Positions 26,668 through 34,326 of a stretch of 64,000 bases of DNA are shown piece by piece. Position numbers and translations under genes: made by a program. The notes under the pieces are model-generated. The model saw only the letters and a list, made by a program, of their open reading frames with translations. It searched no databases and was not told the origin of the DNA. The DNA is from Caldilineaceae bacterium. GTDB taxonomy: Bacteria > Chloroflexota > Anaerolineae > Caldilineales > Caldilineaceae. The DNA lies in contig JALHQH010000003.1 of the NCBI GenBank assembly GCA_022842065.1, positions 124,001 to 188,000 of the forward strand. Direction: 5' to 3'. Every line of letters begins with the position of its first letter. Positions within the stretch are counted from its first letter, which is position 1.

Positions 26668-27678
26668 TTACCCCTTAAGCGTCTGCCGCACCCGTTCGGC
26701 CACCCCGGTCGCGTCCAAGCCATAGTGTTGATAGAGATGATAAGGCGCGGCAATAACGGAATATTCATCGGGCGGGAAACCAATGCGGACGAGTTTGACC
26801 CCACTAACCCCGTTATCGACAATGGCGTCGGCGATGGCGGTGGCCACCCCCGTGCGCGTGTTGTGCTCTTCGGCGACAAAAACGGTCTTCGTCTCTTCAA
26901 TCAAGGAAAGCACCCCTTCCACATCAAAGGGTTGGATTGTGTGCAGATCGGCCACGGTCAGATTGATGCCGGTGGTTGCCAGCGATTCAGCGGCCTGGCG
27001 CGCGGCGCTAACCATAATGCCATTCGCAAAGATCACGCCGTCGCCCCCTTTGCGCAGCACGTTGACTTTGCCATATTCCCAAGTTTCGCCCTCCTGGTAG
27101 ACATCGGACTCGCGGCCACGCCCCAGGCGGAAGTAGATCGGCCCTTCCAAATCGACCGTCTGGCGCAGGGCCTGTTCCAGGCTATAGGTATCAGCTGGGC
27201 AGACAATCTTGAGGTTGGCAATCGAACGCATAATGCCGATATCTTCGGTTGCATGGTGCGAAGTGCCATAGTAGCCAAGCGAGATGCCGGCATGGTGACC
27301 GAGCAGACGTACGGGCAAATTCGGGTAGGCACAGTCGGTGCGAATATGTTCACAGCAGAGCAAACCGAGAAAGGAAGCAAAGGTTGCCACATAGGGGATC
27401 ATGCCGGTGGTGGCGAGGCCGGCGGCGACGCTGACCATATTTTGTTCGGCAATCCCCAAGTTAAAGAAGCGATCGGGGTGACGCTGCGAAAATTCGACGG
27501 TGCGGTTACTAAAACCTAAATCCGCGGTGAGGACACAGATCCGCTCGTCGCGGTCAGCTAGTTCAGTTAAGACCCGCGCCGCAATGGCCGAATGGGCCTG
27601 GGTCCGCAACATCCCCAGATGCCAGGATTCCTTATTCTGCATCTCAATGCCGGCGGCATGAATATCGATGGTTGTCAT
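26668..27678 (-). CDS. Transketolase, C-terminal subunit
   Basis: A 336-residue split transketolase subunit containing the pyrimidine-binding and C-terminal domains. It has ICVLTADLGFSNRTVEFSQR, the catalytic Glu in NLGIAEQNMVSVAAGLA, and YVATFASFLGLLCCEHIRTD; the C-terminal domain includes VADLHTIQPFDVEG and VFVAEEHNTRTGV. With the N-terminal subunit immediately upstream it forms a thiamine diphosphate enzyme moving two-carbon units between sugars. Split transketolases often serve special sugar routes, for example apulose-4-phosphate cleavage, as well as the pentose phosphate pathway. AGGAG lies ten bases before ATG. Confidence 0.9.
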   Translation of the reverse strand: MTTIDIHAAGIEMQNKESWHLGMLRTQAHSAIAARVLTELADRDERICVLTADLGFSNRTVEFSQRHPDRFFNLGIAEQNMVSVAAGLATTGMIPYVATFASFLGLLCCEHIRTDCAYPNLPVRLLGHHAGISLGYYGTSHHATEDIGIMRSIANLKIVCPADTYSLEQALRQTVDLEGPIYFRLGRGRESDVYQEGETWEYGKVNVLRKGGDGVIFANGIMVSAARQAAESLATTGINLTVADLHTIQPFDVEGVLSLIEETKTVFVAEEHNTRTGVATAIADAIVDNGVSGVKLVRIGFPPDEYSVIAAPYHLYQHYGLDATGVAERVRQTLKG

Positions 27679-27702
27679 TGATTTCTCTCTCCTGCGAAAA
27701 GT

Positions 27703-27800
27703 CGAAACGTAAAACGTGCTGCGTGAAACGTGCTGCGTAGACGATCCTTGTCACGCTGAGACGACATATTACGTTTTACGTTTTACGTTTTACGTTTTAC
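27703..27800. repeat. Heptamer-type inverted array, locus 3
   Basis: Left units CGTAAAA, CGTGCTG and CGTGAAA (27703-27740) face a right arm of four TTTTACG units (27769-27800), forming a long imperfect hairpin between the two transketolase genes. The stop codon of the N-terminal subunit (27797-27799) is part of the first unit of the right arm. Confidence 0.8.
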
Positions 27801-28633
27801 CATTCATACGCTTCAATATCAGCCACTGCCCGTTGCGCGTCTTCACCGGCAAGGTAGCCCAGGTGCCAGACGCGTGAGTTCTCCATCCAGTCGATGCCCT
27901 TGCCTTTGATCGTATGGGCGATGACCATCTGGGGCCGATCACTGTCCGTGTCAAGCTGATCAAAGAGCGCGACCAGCGCGGCTAAATCGTGACCATCCAC
28001 TTCGTGCACTTGCCAATTAAAGGCACGCCATTTGTCGGCCAGCGGTTCAACGCGCATGGTCTCTTCCGTCAAGCCGTCGAGCCCCATGCCATTGCGGTCG
28101 ATAATGCCCACCAGATTGCCAACTTTGAGATGGGGCGCCGCCTGCGCGGCTTCCCAGATCTGTCCCTCATTCAGCTCACCGTCACCCAGCAAGACAAAAG
28201 TCCGCCCCAAGGGTTTGCCCTGGGCGCGGCGAGCCTTTTGCCCCATTGCCATGCCCAACCCAATCGAGAGGCCGTGGCCAAGCGAACCAGAGCTGAAGTC
28301 GATCCCCGGCACCTTTTTCATGTCGGGGTGATCACCCAGCGGCGAACCAAGGCGCGCATAGTTATCGAGCCATGCCGTGGGAAAATAACCTTTTTCCGCC
28401 AAGATTGGGTAGACGCCAACCGCGCAATGGCCCTTGGAGAGGATCAGGCGGTCGCGGTCCGGCCACTTGGGATCCGCGTTAAGCCGCATCGTGTGGTAAT
28501 AGAGCACGGCAAAAATTTCTGCCGCCGAAAAGACCGAGGTATAATGGCCACTTTTGGCGATCTCGATCAGGCGCACGGTTTCCGTTCGGATAAAACGGGC
28601 CCGGTCACGCAACAATTCCAAATCTGCACCCAT
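27797..28633 (-). CDS. Transketolase, N-terminal subunit
   Basis: A 278-residue split transketolase subunit carrying the thiamine diphosphate site. The cofactor motif reads GDGELNEGQIWEAAQAA through LVGIIDRNGMGLDG, and KGHCAVGVYPILAEKGYF plus GSLGHGLSIGLGMAMG are typical. ATG has GGAG six bases upstream. It precedes the C-terminal subunit on the same strand with a 118-base gap filled by the heptamer hairpin. The pair is shorter than fused transketolases, as expected. No aldolase or isomerase of the pentose phosphate pathway is adjacent, so a catabolic role with the nearby PfkB and SIS genes is possible. Confidence 0.9.
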   Translation of the reverse strand: MGADLELLRDRARFIRTETVRLIEIAKSGHYTSVFSAAEIFAVLYYHTMRLNADPKWPDRDRLILSKGHCAVGVYPILAEKGYFPTAWLDNYARLGSPLGDHPDMKKVPGIDFSSGSLGHGLSIGLGMAMGQKARRAQGKPLGRTFVLLGDGELNEGQIWEAAQAAPHLKVGNLVGIIDRNGMGLDGLTEETMRVEPLADKWRAFNWQVHEVDGHDLAALVALFDQLDTDSDRPQMVIAHTIKGKGIDWMENSRVWHLGYLAGEDAQRAVADIEAYEW

Positions 28634-28660
28634 GACATTCTCCTTTGTGATAATCCGGGC

Positions 28661-28737
28661 CGTTGGTCGCCGTCGTCGGTAATCAGCTCCGGCTTCGACC
28701 AGCTCAGCCGCCGCGCAATTACCGACGACGGCAACCA
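28661..28737. repeat. REP-like palindromic element
   Basis: The core arms 28669-28683 and 28718-28732 are perfect 15-bp reverse complements. The interior contains ggcttcgaccagctcagcc, a phrase that resembles REP-type palindromes seen in many Chloroflexota and Actinobacteria. It lies between the GNAT end and the transketolase N start. Confidence 0.6.
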
Positions 28738-28751
28738 GCGACAGATTCTCT

Positions 28752-29534
28752 TTATCCTTCCGGCAAGACGTAGGCTAAGCCCATACCCACCGTATAAAAA
28801 CCCACACGCTGATAGACGCGCCCCGCGGCAGCATCGGCAGCGGTGAGAAAAACCCCCTCAAGTCCTTGGCTAAACGCCTGTTGTACCGCATAGGCAGTGA
28901 GCGCCGCCCCAATGCCGCGGCGACGATACTCGGCCAGGGTGCCAATCCCGGCAATTTCGGTCAGCCCATCGTAGGGCGGCAGCAGGGAGGCGGCACTAAC
29001 CACCTGGCCGTCGATCTGCGCGACATAAAGTTGTGTCGTGGCAAACCGACGCCGAAAGGCCTCTGCTTCGGCCTGGGTCGCCGGCATGGCGGTGCTCTCG
29101 CCAAAGGCGCGGCGCTGCACAGTAAGCAATTCCTGGATCACGCCTAAACCGTCAGCAGCGGTCACCACAGCCAATCGCAAACCAGGGATGGTTGGCAACC
29201 CCACCTGGCTTGCTGGGGTGCAGAGCATCAAGAGGGTCTGCATCTCCTCGACAAAGCCATAGGCGGTCAAGGCGGCGGCTAGCCCTGGCGCATATTCAGC
29301 AATAAATTCAAAGCGTGGTTGCCGCTCCTGTTGCTGATAATATGTGCAGAGTTCCGCCAACGGCGCGGGCAAGGCTGCCGTTTGTTCAGCTGTTATCGGC
29401 ACATCGGGGATGGCATAGTTGTTCCAGGGTGACGGGTTCTCTGGATTGAAATAACAGGTAAACGGTGGTAGCGCCACGGCCTCATAGTTCTGCTGCGCGC
29501 TGTACCGTAACTGCGCTTGAATGCGTGCAATCAT
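28752..29534 (-). CDS. GNAT family N-acetyltransferase
   Basis: A 260-residue protein whose C-terminal half (about 120-260) is a GNAT fold: LYVAQIDGQVVSAASLL, then GIGTLAEYRRRGIGAALTAY as the acetyl-CoA pyrophosphate loop (R-x-x-G-x-G/A), and VYQRVGFYTVGMGLAYVLP at the end. The N-terminal half is a degenerate GNAT-like or unknown domain. Start overlaps the stop of the upstream GNAT (ATGA), so translation is coupled. The acetyl acceptor (amino sugar, amine or protein) is unknown. Confidence 0.82.
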   Translation of the reverse strand: MIARIQAQLRYSAQQNYEAVALPPFTCYFNPENPSPWNNYAIPDVPITAEQTAALPAPLAELCTYYQQQERQPRFEFIAEYAPGLAAALTAYGFVEEMQTLLMLCTPASQVGLPTIPGLRLAVVTAADGLGVIQELLTVQRRAFGESTAMPATQAEAEAFRRRFATTQLYVAQIDGQVVSAASLLPPYDGLTEIAGIGTLAEYRRRGIGAALTAYAVQQAFSQGLEGVFLTAADAAAGRVYQRVGFYTVGMGLAYVLPEG

Positions 29535-30190
29535 TGGATTAGCTGCCCCACTGCTGTACCAGTGGCCCAGTCACTTTGGGCTGTCACCGGCGGGAGGGCG
29601 GCTTGCGACCAACCCTCGTCAAAGGGCCAGTTTATGTTGGTGCAGATCTGTTGCCAACGGGCAAGCACTCCTTCATTGTAAAGCAGGGGGGTGAAACCCA
29701 AGGTGAGATACATACGCAGCGCCGGCAGCCGACCATCAGCCACGTTGAGATAAATATTGCGATAGCCAATGGCTTGTAAACGATGCACTGCGGCGGCAGT
29801 GACAAATTTGCCCAAGCCATGCCCGCGCTGGCTGGGATGCACATAGACCAGACAAACTTCACCGCCGTCGGGAAAGTTATAGGTATCTGCATCGGGGCGG
29901 TGGCGCGCAATTGCCGTGGCCACCAGCGCTCCGCCGGTGGCTTCGACAACAAAGAAGCCACGCGGTACGGCGCGGATCACCATATCGCGCAGCGAATATT
30001 CACGGCAGCGCCAACCGGTATCTTCCCAGCGATCCAAGTTAACCAAGGCGCAGTATGCCTCCGCATCGTGCTCGACAAAGTAACGCAAGTGATAGCCCGC
30101 AGCCAGTGCGGTGGTGGGAGCATCCTGGGATGCCGGCCAGAGCATATAGAGAAAATCATCCGCGCGAGTAAAGAGCTGTACACTTGGCAT
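29531..30190 (-). CDS. GNAT family N-acetyltransferase
   Basis: A 219-residue GNAT protein. The acetyl-CoA site is CLVYVHPSQRGHGLGKFVTA, preceded by GALVATAIARH and followed by NIYLNVADGRLPALRMYLTL and GFTPLLYNEG. ATG at 30190 shares a base with the PfkB kinase stop (TGATG); a GTG three bases upstream is the alternative. The three genes PfkB, GNAT and GNAT are therefore tightly coupled, which suggests that they act on the same metabolite, such as a phosphorylated amino sugar. The substrate is not known. Confidence 0.83.
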   Translation of the reverse strand: MPSVQLFTRADDFLYMLWPASQDAPTTALAAGYHLRYFVEHDAEAYCALVNLDRWEDTGWRCREYSLRDMVIRAVPRGFFVVEATGGALVATAIARHRPDADTYNFPDGGEVCLVYVHPSQRGHGLGKFVTAAAVHRLQAIGYRNIYLNVADGRLPALRMYLTLGFTPLLYNEGVLARWQQICTNINWPFDEGWSQAALPPVTAQSDWATGTAVGQLIQ

Positions 30191-31185
30191 CACAGCACCT
30201 CGCGCTGGGGATCCTGCGCCTGCAATAGTTCCTCGACGGCAGCTAAGGTAGGCGCGCCCAGCGCACCCTGGGTCGACGCAACGACCAATGCTGCAACACC
30301 ATTCGCAAAGCGGACCGCCGCGTCAACCGGCAGCCCTTGCACCGTGGCATAGAGAAAACCAGCGTTAAAGGCATCACCAGCCCCGACCGTCCCTTGGGCA
30401 CTGACGGCAAAAGCGGGCACGGCGACGGCAGCACCATCAGTGGCGCGCTGCACCAGTGCGCCGGCCGCGCCGCGCTTGATGATCACACAACCAGCCCCAG
30501 CGGCCAATACTTGCGCTATGCCCAACTGGATACCAGCCGCATGCGCGGCATCACCGGTACAGACCGTGAGTTCGTGGTCGTTACAGATAAAATAATCGAC
30601 TTGGGGCAAGAGAAAAGCGACCTCAGCCAGGGTGACGGGTTCGCCAATCGCCGGGCCAATATCGAGCGCCGTGATCACCCCGGCCACTTTCGCTGTGGTT
30701 AACAAGTCGGCAAAGCCCTGCGAGCGCCAGCACAGAAAAAGGGTATAACTGGCGACCAGCAAAGCAGTTGCGGCGCCCAGTAAGGGGGTAGGCAGATCGA
30801 CCGGGGCATATTGGTGGGAAGCCCCGGCATGGTGAAAGGCCAGCCGGTTACGCACTTCATCGCTGATCACGGTGGTGGTGGAAGTGGCCGCCGTCGGATG
30901 GCGCATTAGTCCAGCCCTGTCAACCCCAGCCCCGGTTAGCCAGCCCAACAAGAGATCGCCGGCCGCATCCTGCCCAATGGCACTGCCCAGGTTGACGGTT
31001 GCGCCGAGCCGTGCCAACACGTACGCGCTGATTGCGCCATTACCCCCCAGCATCATCTGCAAGGGTTGGCGACAAAAAGCAAGGCTGTCCACCGTAAATT
31101 CATCCCCGCGGACCGTAGGCATCTGGTCGATGCCCCGGTTCAAGAGATCAAGGGTGGCGCTGCCAAGTACGAGAAAGTTCTTCAT
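30190..31185 (-). CDS. PfkB family carbohydrate kinase
   Basis: A 331-residue ribokinase/PfkB kinase. N-terminal LVLGSATLDLLNRG and GGNGAISAYVLARLGATVNL are the substrate-binding signature; VIIKRGAAGALVQ and GTVGAGDAFNAGFLYATVQG carry the GAGD anion hole and catalytic Asp. It phosphorylates a sugar or nucleoside; the substrate cannot be told. MKNFLVLGS at 31185 matches the family N-terminus and is preferred to an ATG seven codons earlier that has a poorly spaced ribosome site. It is the first gene of a coupled set with two GNATs and lies close to split transketolase and SIS genes. Confidence 0.88.
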   Translation of the reverse strand: MKNFLVLGSATLDLLNRGIDQMPTVRGDEFTVDSLAFCRQPLQMMLGGNGAISAYVLARLGATVNLGSAIGQDAAGDLLLGWLTGAGVDRAGLMRHPTAATSTTTVISDEVRNRLAFHHAGASHQYAPVDLPTPLLGAATALLVASYTLFLCWRSQGFADLLTTAKVAGVITALDIGPAIGEPVTLAEVAFLLPQVDYFICNDHELTVCTGDAAHAAGIQLGIAQVLAAGAGCVIIKRGAAGALVQRATDGAAVAVPAFAVSAQGTVGAGDAFNAGFLYATVQGLPVDAAVRFANGVAALVVASTQGALGAPTLAAVEELLQAQDPQREVL

Positions 31186-31359
31186 GGCGATTATAGACCC
31201 TGGCATAACCTTAGTTTGAAAATAGCGAATTGTAAATGATTAGTTTTTTGCGAGATGGTGACGGGATGGGCTTATCTTACCCTGTCCCTAGAGGATTGGC
31301 AAGCGCATTTGCGGGCGTTCTAGCGCTTATAGATTTTTGAAGCAAACCTAACTAAAGTA

Positions 31360-31418
31360 AACTGACCGTCTGCCGATCCATGTAGCAGATGGCTAAATGG
31401 ATCGGCAGACGGTCAGTT
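31360..31418. terminator. 21-bp perfect inverted repeat at end of small ORF
   Basis: Arms 31360-31380 and 31398-31418 are exact reverse complements with a 17-base loop. The stop codon (31393-31395) of the small minus-strand gene lies in the loop, and its last residues are encoded by the right arm. No T tract follows. It probably ends or stabilises the SIS-PCMT-small ORF transcript. Confidence 0.65.
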
Positions 31419-31629
31419 CTAATTGATCGGCCACATCGGGACAACAGACCCACAGCCAGGCACGCGCTTCGTGGCGCAACCCCAGATCAGCGGATTGACT
31501 GGCATCTTGCAATGCACGGTTGAGCATAAGGTTAGCGAATGGCTCATCAAATGGGGGTTCATTAAAAAGGAATGTCGACGGCAATCCGTCGGTGACCTTC
31601 CTGCGCTTCAGTGCCGGCAAAGCCATCAT
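31393..31629 (-). CDS. Small hypothetical protein
   Basis: A 78-residue frame with ATG at 31629 and AAGGGG six bases upstream, 40 bases after the methyltransferase gene. The basic N-terminus (MMALPALKRRKVTDGLPSTF) is followed by a helical segment LNRALQDASQSADLGLRHEA and RAWLWVCCPDVADQLEL, which looks like real protein. I recognise no family. The ribosome site, operon position and 3' hairpin support it as a gene, but it could be a chance frame. Confidence 0.45.
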   Translation of the reverse strand: MMALPALKRRKVTDGLPSTFLFNEPPFDEPFANLMLNRALQDASQSADLGLRHEARAWLWVCCPDVADQLELTVCRSI

Positions 31630-31669
31630 TTGTTGCCCCTTCTCCCTGATCAACAGTAAAGGGAACGCT

Positions 31670-32896
31670 TTAGCTAGTCGGCGTGTTTAGCCGCCAGAGG
31701 AACTGTGAATGGGTGCGCTTGACGATCCACTCGTTATCAGCGGGTTGAATGGGCAGATGGGCAGGGTAGATACGCAAGGCAAAGGCCGCGGCCGCCGGCA
31801 TGCCCCACTCGATCCAGCGGCGCAACCAGGCCAGCAGGCGATCTTGGGCGGCCAGGTTGCCATAGGTGATCAGCTCATCATGGCGGGCAATCACCAGTGC
31901 ATTGGTCGCTTTGTCCCACAGGCCAAAGAATTCTTCGGTCTCCGCTACTTCCTCTGGATTTTTCCCCGCCGTTGGTGATGGGGCTTCGGCCCGAAAGATG
32001 CGAAACCAGGGTTCAACAATCGATAGAAACGAGCGGATCCCCTGGGTGCGCCAGAGCAGATGAGAACCATACCCCCCCCACCAAAAGGGGCGGCGTGCCA
32101 CCTCTTGCGCCTGCAAAGTTGCCCAATCCGGCAGCATTGACAGTGGCTCACTCTGTAATTCAGGCATGGCATAGTGGCCGGTCATCGGCACAAAGCCCAC
32201 AGGCAAGGATTCGTGCGCAACGAAGTGGTTACCAGTCTTCTGCAGAAGGAAAAGGGTGTCACCACTGCCCTGGGTTTTGAGCACAAACAAGAGTAACGCC
32301 CCATCACTGAGTTGGGTATAAAAGTGTTCCGGCAGATCATAGGCCCCAGCCGTAAAGATGGCGCGATCATAGGGCGCGCCGGGCGCATAACCGCCCCCCC
32401 CGTCGCCGTGCAGAATCGTGACATTGTCAATGCCCAACGCCGCAACATGATTGGCGGCGCGCTGGGCCATCTCCGCAATGATCTCCACGCTATAGACCTG
32501 GCCCCCTGGCTGTACCAAACGCCCCATCATCGCCGCGTTCCAGCCGCTGCCCGCGCCCAACTCAAAGACACGCTGCCTTGGTGCCAGTTGCAACAGATCC
32601 AACATGTACAACACCAGGCTGGGTTGCGAGATCGTCGACGGGGTGCTGCCATCATCAGCGCCATAGAGGGCAATCGCGTTGTTGCTGTACAGCGTAGGGA
32701 GATGGTGGGCCAGATTCTGGCGGGTGACGGTCTGCCAGTCGCTGTTCTCCCAAGTCCGGTAGCGCGTCACAAAACGATGGCGCGGGGTCGCGAGAAAGGC
32801 ATCTTCCACTGCTGCGGAGAGCGTGCGATTTTCCGCCGCACTCATGCGGCGCGCTTCAGCCAGGAGCTGTTGTTGGTAGGAGCGGACGTCGGGCAT
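31670..32896 (-). CDS. Protein-L-isoaspartate O-methyltransferase-like protein
   Basis: A 408-residue protein whose first 220 residues resemble PCMT: VEDAFLATPRHRFV, SNNAIALYGADDGSTPSTISQPSLV (substrate and motif region, split here), and SAM motif I FELGAGSGWNAAMMGRLV, then VYSVEIIAEMAQRA and GAPYDRAIFTAGAYDLP. PCMT repairs isoaspartyl residues in proteins. The extra 190-residue C-terminus (WFRIFRAEAPSPTAGKNPEE, LLAWLRRWIEWGMP) is not usual for plain PCMT and occurs in long variants. It starts eight bases after the SIS gene stop, so both are in one operon. Confidence 0.83.
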   Translation of the reverse strand: MPDVRSYQQQLLAEARRMSAAENRTLSAAVEDAFLATPRHRFVTRYRTWENSDWQTVTRQNLAHHLPTLYSNNAIALYGADDGSTPSTISQPSLVLYMLDLLQLAPRQRVFELGAGSGWNAAMMGRLVQPGGQVYSVEIIAEMAQRAANHVAALGIDNVTILHGDGGGGYAPGAPYDRAIFTAGAYDLPEHFYTQLSDGALLLFVLKTQGSGDTLFLLQKTGNHFVAHESLPVGFVPMTGHYAMPELQSEPLSMLPDWATLQAQEVARRPFWWGGYGSHLLWRTQGIRSFLSIVEPWFRIFRAEAPSPTAGKNPEEVAETEEFFGLWDKATNALVIARHDELITYGNLAAQDRLLAWLRRWIEWGMPAAAAFALRIYPAHLPIQPADNEWIVKRTHSQFLWRLNTPTS

Positions 32897-32904
32897 GATT
32901 TAGG

Positions 32905-33684
32905 TTATCCATAAACTCGCTTCACACGGGCACGGTAGTCGTCATAGCAGGCATCAAACCGTTCCGCGGCGGCCGCAGAACCCAGAAAATAGCTACTGCT
33001 CAGGACCAGCGGCGGTTTGCCCAAGGCCGTCAACTTTTCGGCAATGCTGCACTTAAGCGCATTCGTCACCGCGGCGGCACCAATCGTTGACCCCGGTCCC
33101 ACCGCATCCGCTAAGCCGTCGATTGTCACCATGGCATCACCGGCCGGCGTACAGGTGTCAATCGTCACATCGGCCAGATCGGGCAGCCGCTTACCCGAGG
33201 AATGGCGTGGCTTGGAGGCCAGACAATGGTCCAATGAGACGACGGCGATCAGGGGCAAATTGCGCGCCTTTGCCTCTAAGGCCACCTCAACCACCACTTC
33301 ATTAACACCACTATTTGAGAAAATAATCATACTGTCAGGAGGTGCCATTACAAAGTTGCGCATAATGGTCTTGCCCAACCCCTCGACCTTCTCTAAAAAC
33401 ATCGCCTGGCGCTGGCCATTGGAGCCAACCACCTGGTTATGAAAGGTGAGCGAGAGTTCGACCATACTGTGGAAACCGGGAAAGCTACCATGACGCGGGA
33501 ACATCTCTTCGACAAACATGCGCGAGTGGCCGGTGCCAAAGAGGTGAACCAGGGTATCATTGGCAATGGAGTGGGCACAGATCGTCGCGGCGGCGTCGAT
33601 GTTGTCGAGTTGGGTCGTGCGAATGCGTTCGAGAATCGTTTGAGCGGCAGCGAGATAGGCAACGATGGCGTTTGGTGAACTCAT
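32905..33684 (-). CDS. SIS domain protein, putative sugar phosphate isomerase (UPF0309-like)
   Basis: A 259-residue SIS-domain protein. Phosphosugar-binding features are LVHLFGTGHSRMFVEEMFPR, DSMIIFSNSGVNEVVVEVAL and NLPLIAVVSLDHCLASKPRH. This resembles the UPF0309 group, thought to act on N-acetylmuramate or related amino sugar phosphates. The ATG at 33684 directly follows the stop of a toxin remnant (TAA then ATG) with no clear ribosome site, so translation may depend on coupling with that frame. The PCMT-like gene follows. Confidence 0.85.
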   Translation of the reverse strand: MSSPNAIVAYLAAAQTILERIRTTQLDNIDAAATICAHSIANDTLVHLFGTGHSRMFVEEMFPRHGSFPGFHSMVELSLTFHNQVVGSNGQRQAMFLEKVEGLGKTIMRNFVMAPPDSMIIFSNSGVNEVVVEVALEAKARNLPLIAVVSLDHCLASKPRHSSGKRLPDLADVTIDTCTPAGDAMVTIDGLADAVGPGSTIGAAAVTNALKCSIAEKLTALGKPPLVLSSSYFLGSAAAAERFDACYDDYRARVKRVYG

Positions 33685-33810
33685 TTATTCAACTGCTTTC
33701 TGCATCAGTGCTTCGATTTCATCAATTAACACAGGAAGATTGGGTTTGTCGAAACTCATTTGTAGAGCCGGGATGCGATTGTGCTTGATATCAGGGGGGA
33801 CATGTTTGTG
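33685..33810 (-). pseudogene. C-terminal remnant of a DUF6516/TumE-like toxin
   Basis: The frame ending at 33685 encodes HKHVPPDIKHNRIPALQMSF then DKPNLPVLIDEIEALM, which looks like the C-terminal part of small DUF6516 (TumE-type) toxins normally located directly after an antitoxin like the one at 33791-34018. The toxin's N-terminal two thirds are absent: at about 33810 the sequence runs out of frame into the end of the antitoxin gene. This suggests an internal deletion that disabled the toxin. Homology is from memory of the family pattern, so this is moderate evidence. Confidence 0.5.
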
Positions 33811-34018
33811 TCTGTTGATATTGGTTACGAAGACGCAGTAAGATTTTGTAGGCACCGGCCCAATCTGCCCAATCAAGAACCCAAGCATCATCTTCTGGTT
33901 CCTCACCACTTACATAAATTTCGTAGAACGTATCAGACAACACACCATATTTGCGTTCATACACCTCAACATCATGGGTCAATGCATGAATATCTTCGAT
34001 AATCTCACTAAGTAACAT
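33791..34018 (-). CDS. Antitoxin-like small protein of a decayed toxin-antitoxin pair
   Basis: A 75-residue acidic, helical protein: LLSEIIEDIHALTHDVEVYE, RKYGVLSDTFYEIYVSGEEP, then DDAWVLDWADWAGAYKILLR. This pattern matches small antitoxins paired with DUF6516 (TumE-type) toxins in Cyanobacteria and Chloroflexota. GGAG ten bases before ATG supports expression. The last residues (TQTCPP) are encoded by bases that in another frame belong to the toxin remnant, showing that the original 3' end was replaced. It presumably no longer faces an active toxin. Confidence 0.65.
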   Translation of the reverse strand: MLLSEIIEDIHALTHDVEVYERKYGVLSDTFYEIYVSGEEPEDDAWVLDWADWAGAYKILLRLRNQYQQTQTCPP

Positions 34019-34326
34019 TTATTTTTATCTCCTTTCAAACGCCTGCTTCACAACAGGAACAGATACAATCATCATATCATAATCTACAGAATAATCAACG
34101 CCTTCACATCTGTCTAAAAAAGGCCATTTGACACACCGTCGGCTTCATGCTATTGTAACTTTACTTGCAACCCGATCAGCCACCCACCCAATTACCTATC
34201 GGTTCTAACGCTGACAACACCACTGGCATCACCTGGCGTTGCTAGTGCTGCACTGTATTTTGTCAACGCACATTCACAACGCTCCCTATTACTTACCAAA
34301 GTAGTTCAAATACAGGAGGTTTAGAG
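34019..34326. other. Divergent intergenic region
   Basis: About 310 bases between the antitoxin gene (minus) and the binding-protein gene (plus). It should hold both promoters. No repeat, hairpin or further gene is seen. The AGGAGG for the binding protein ends seven bases before its ATG. Confidence 0.5.

Noticed and set aside
28651..28740. Possible tRNA gene suggested by a stem-rich segment
   Set aside because: The arms form one long palindrome with a REP-type interior; there is no cloverleaf, T-loop sequence or acceptor stem.
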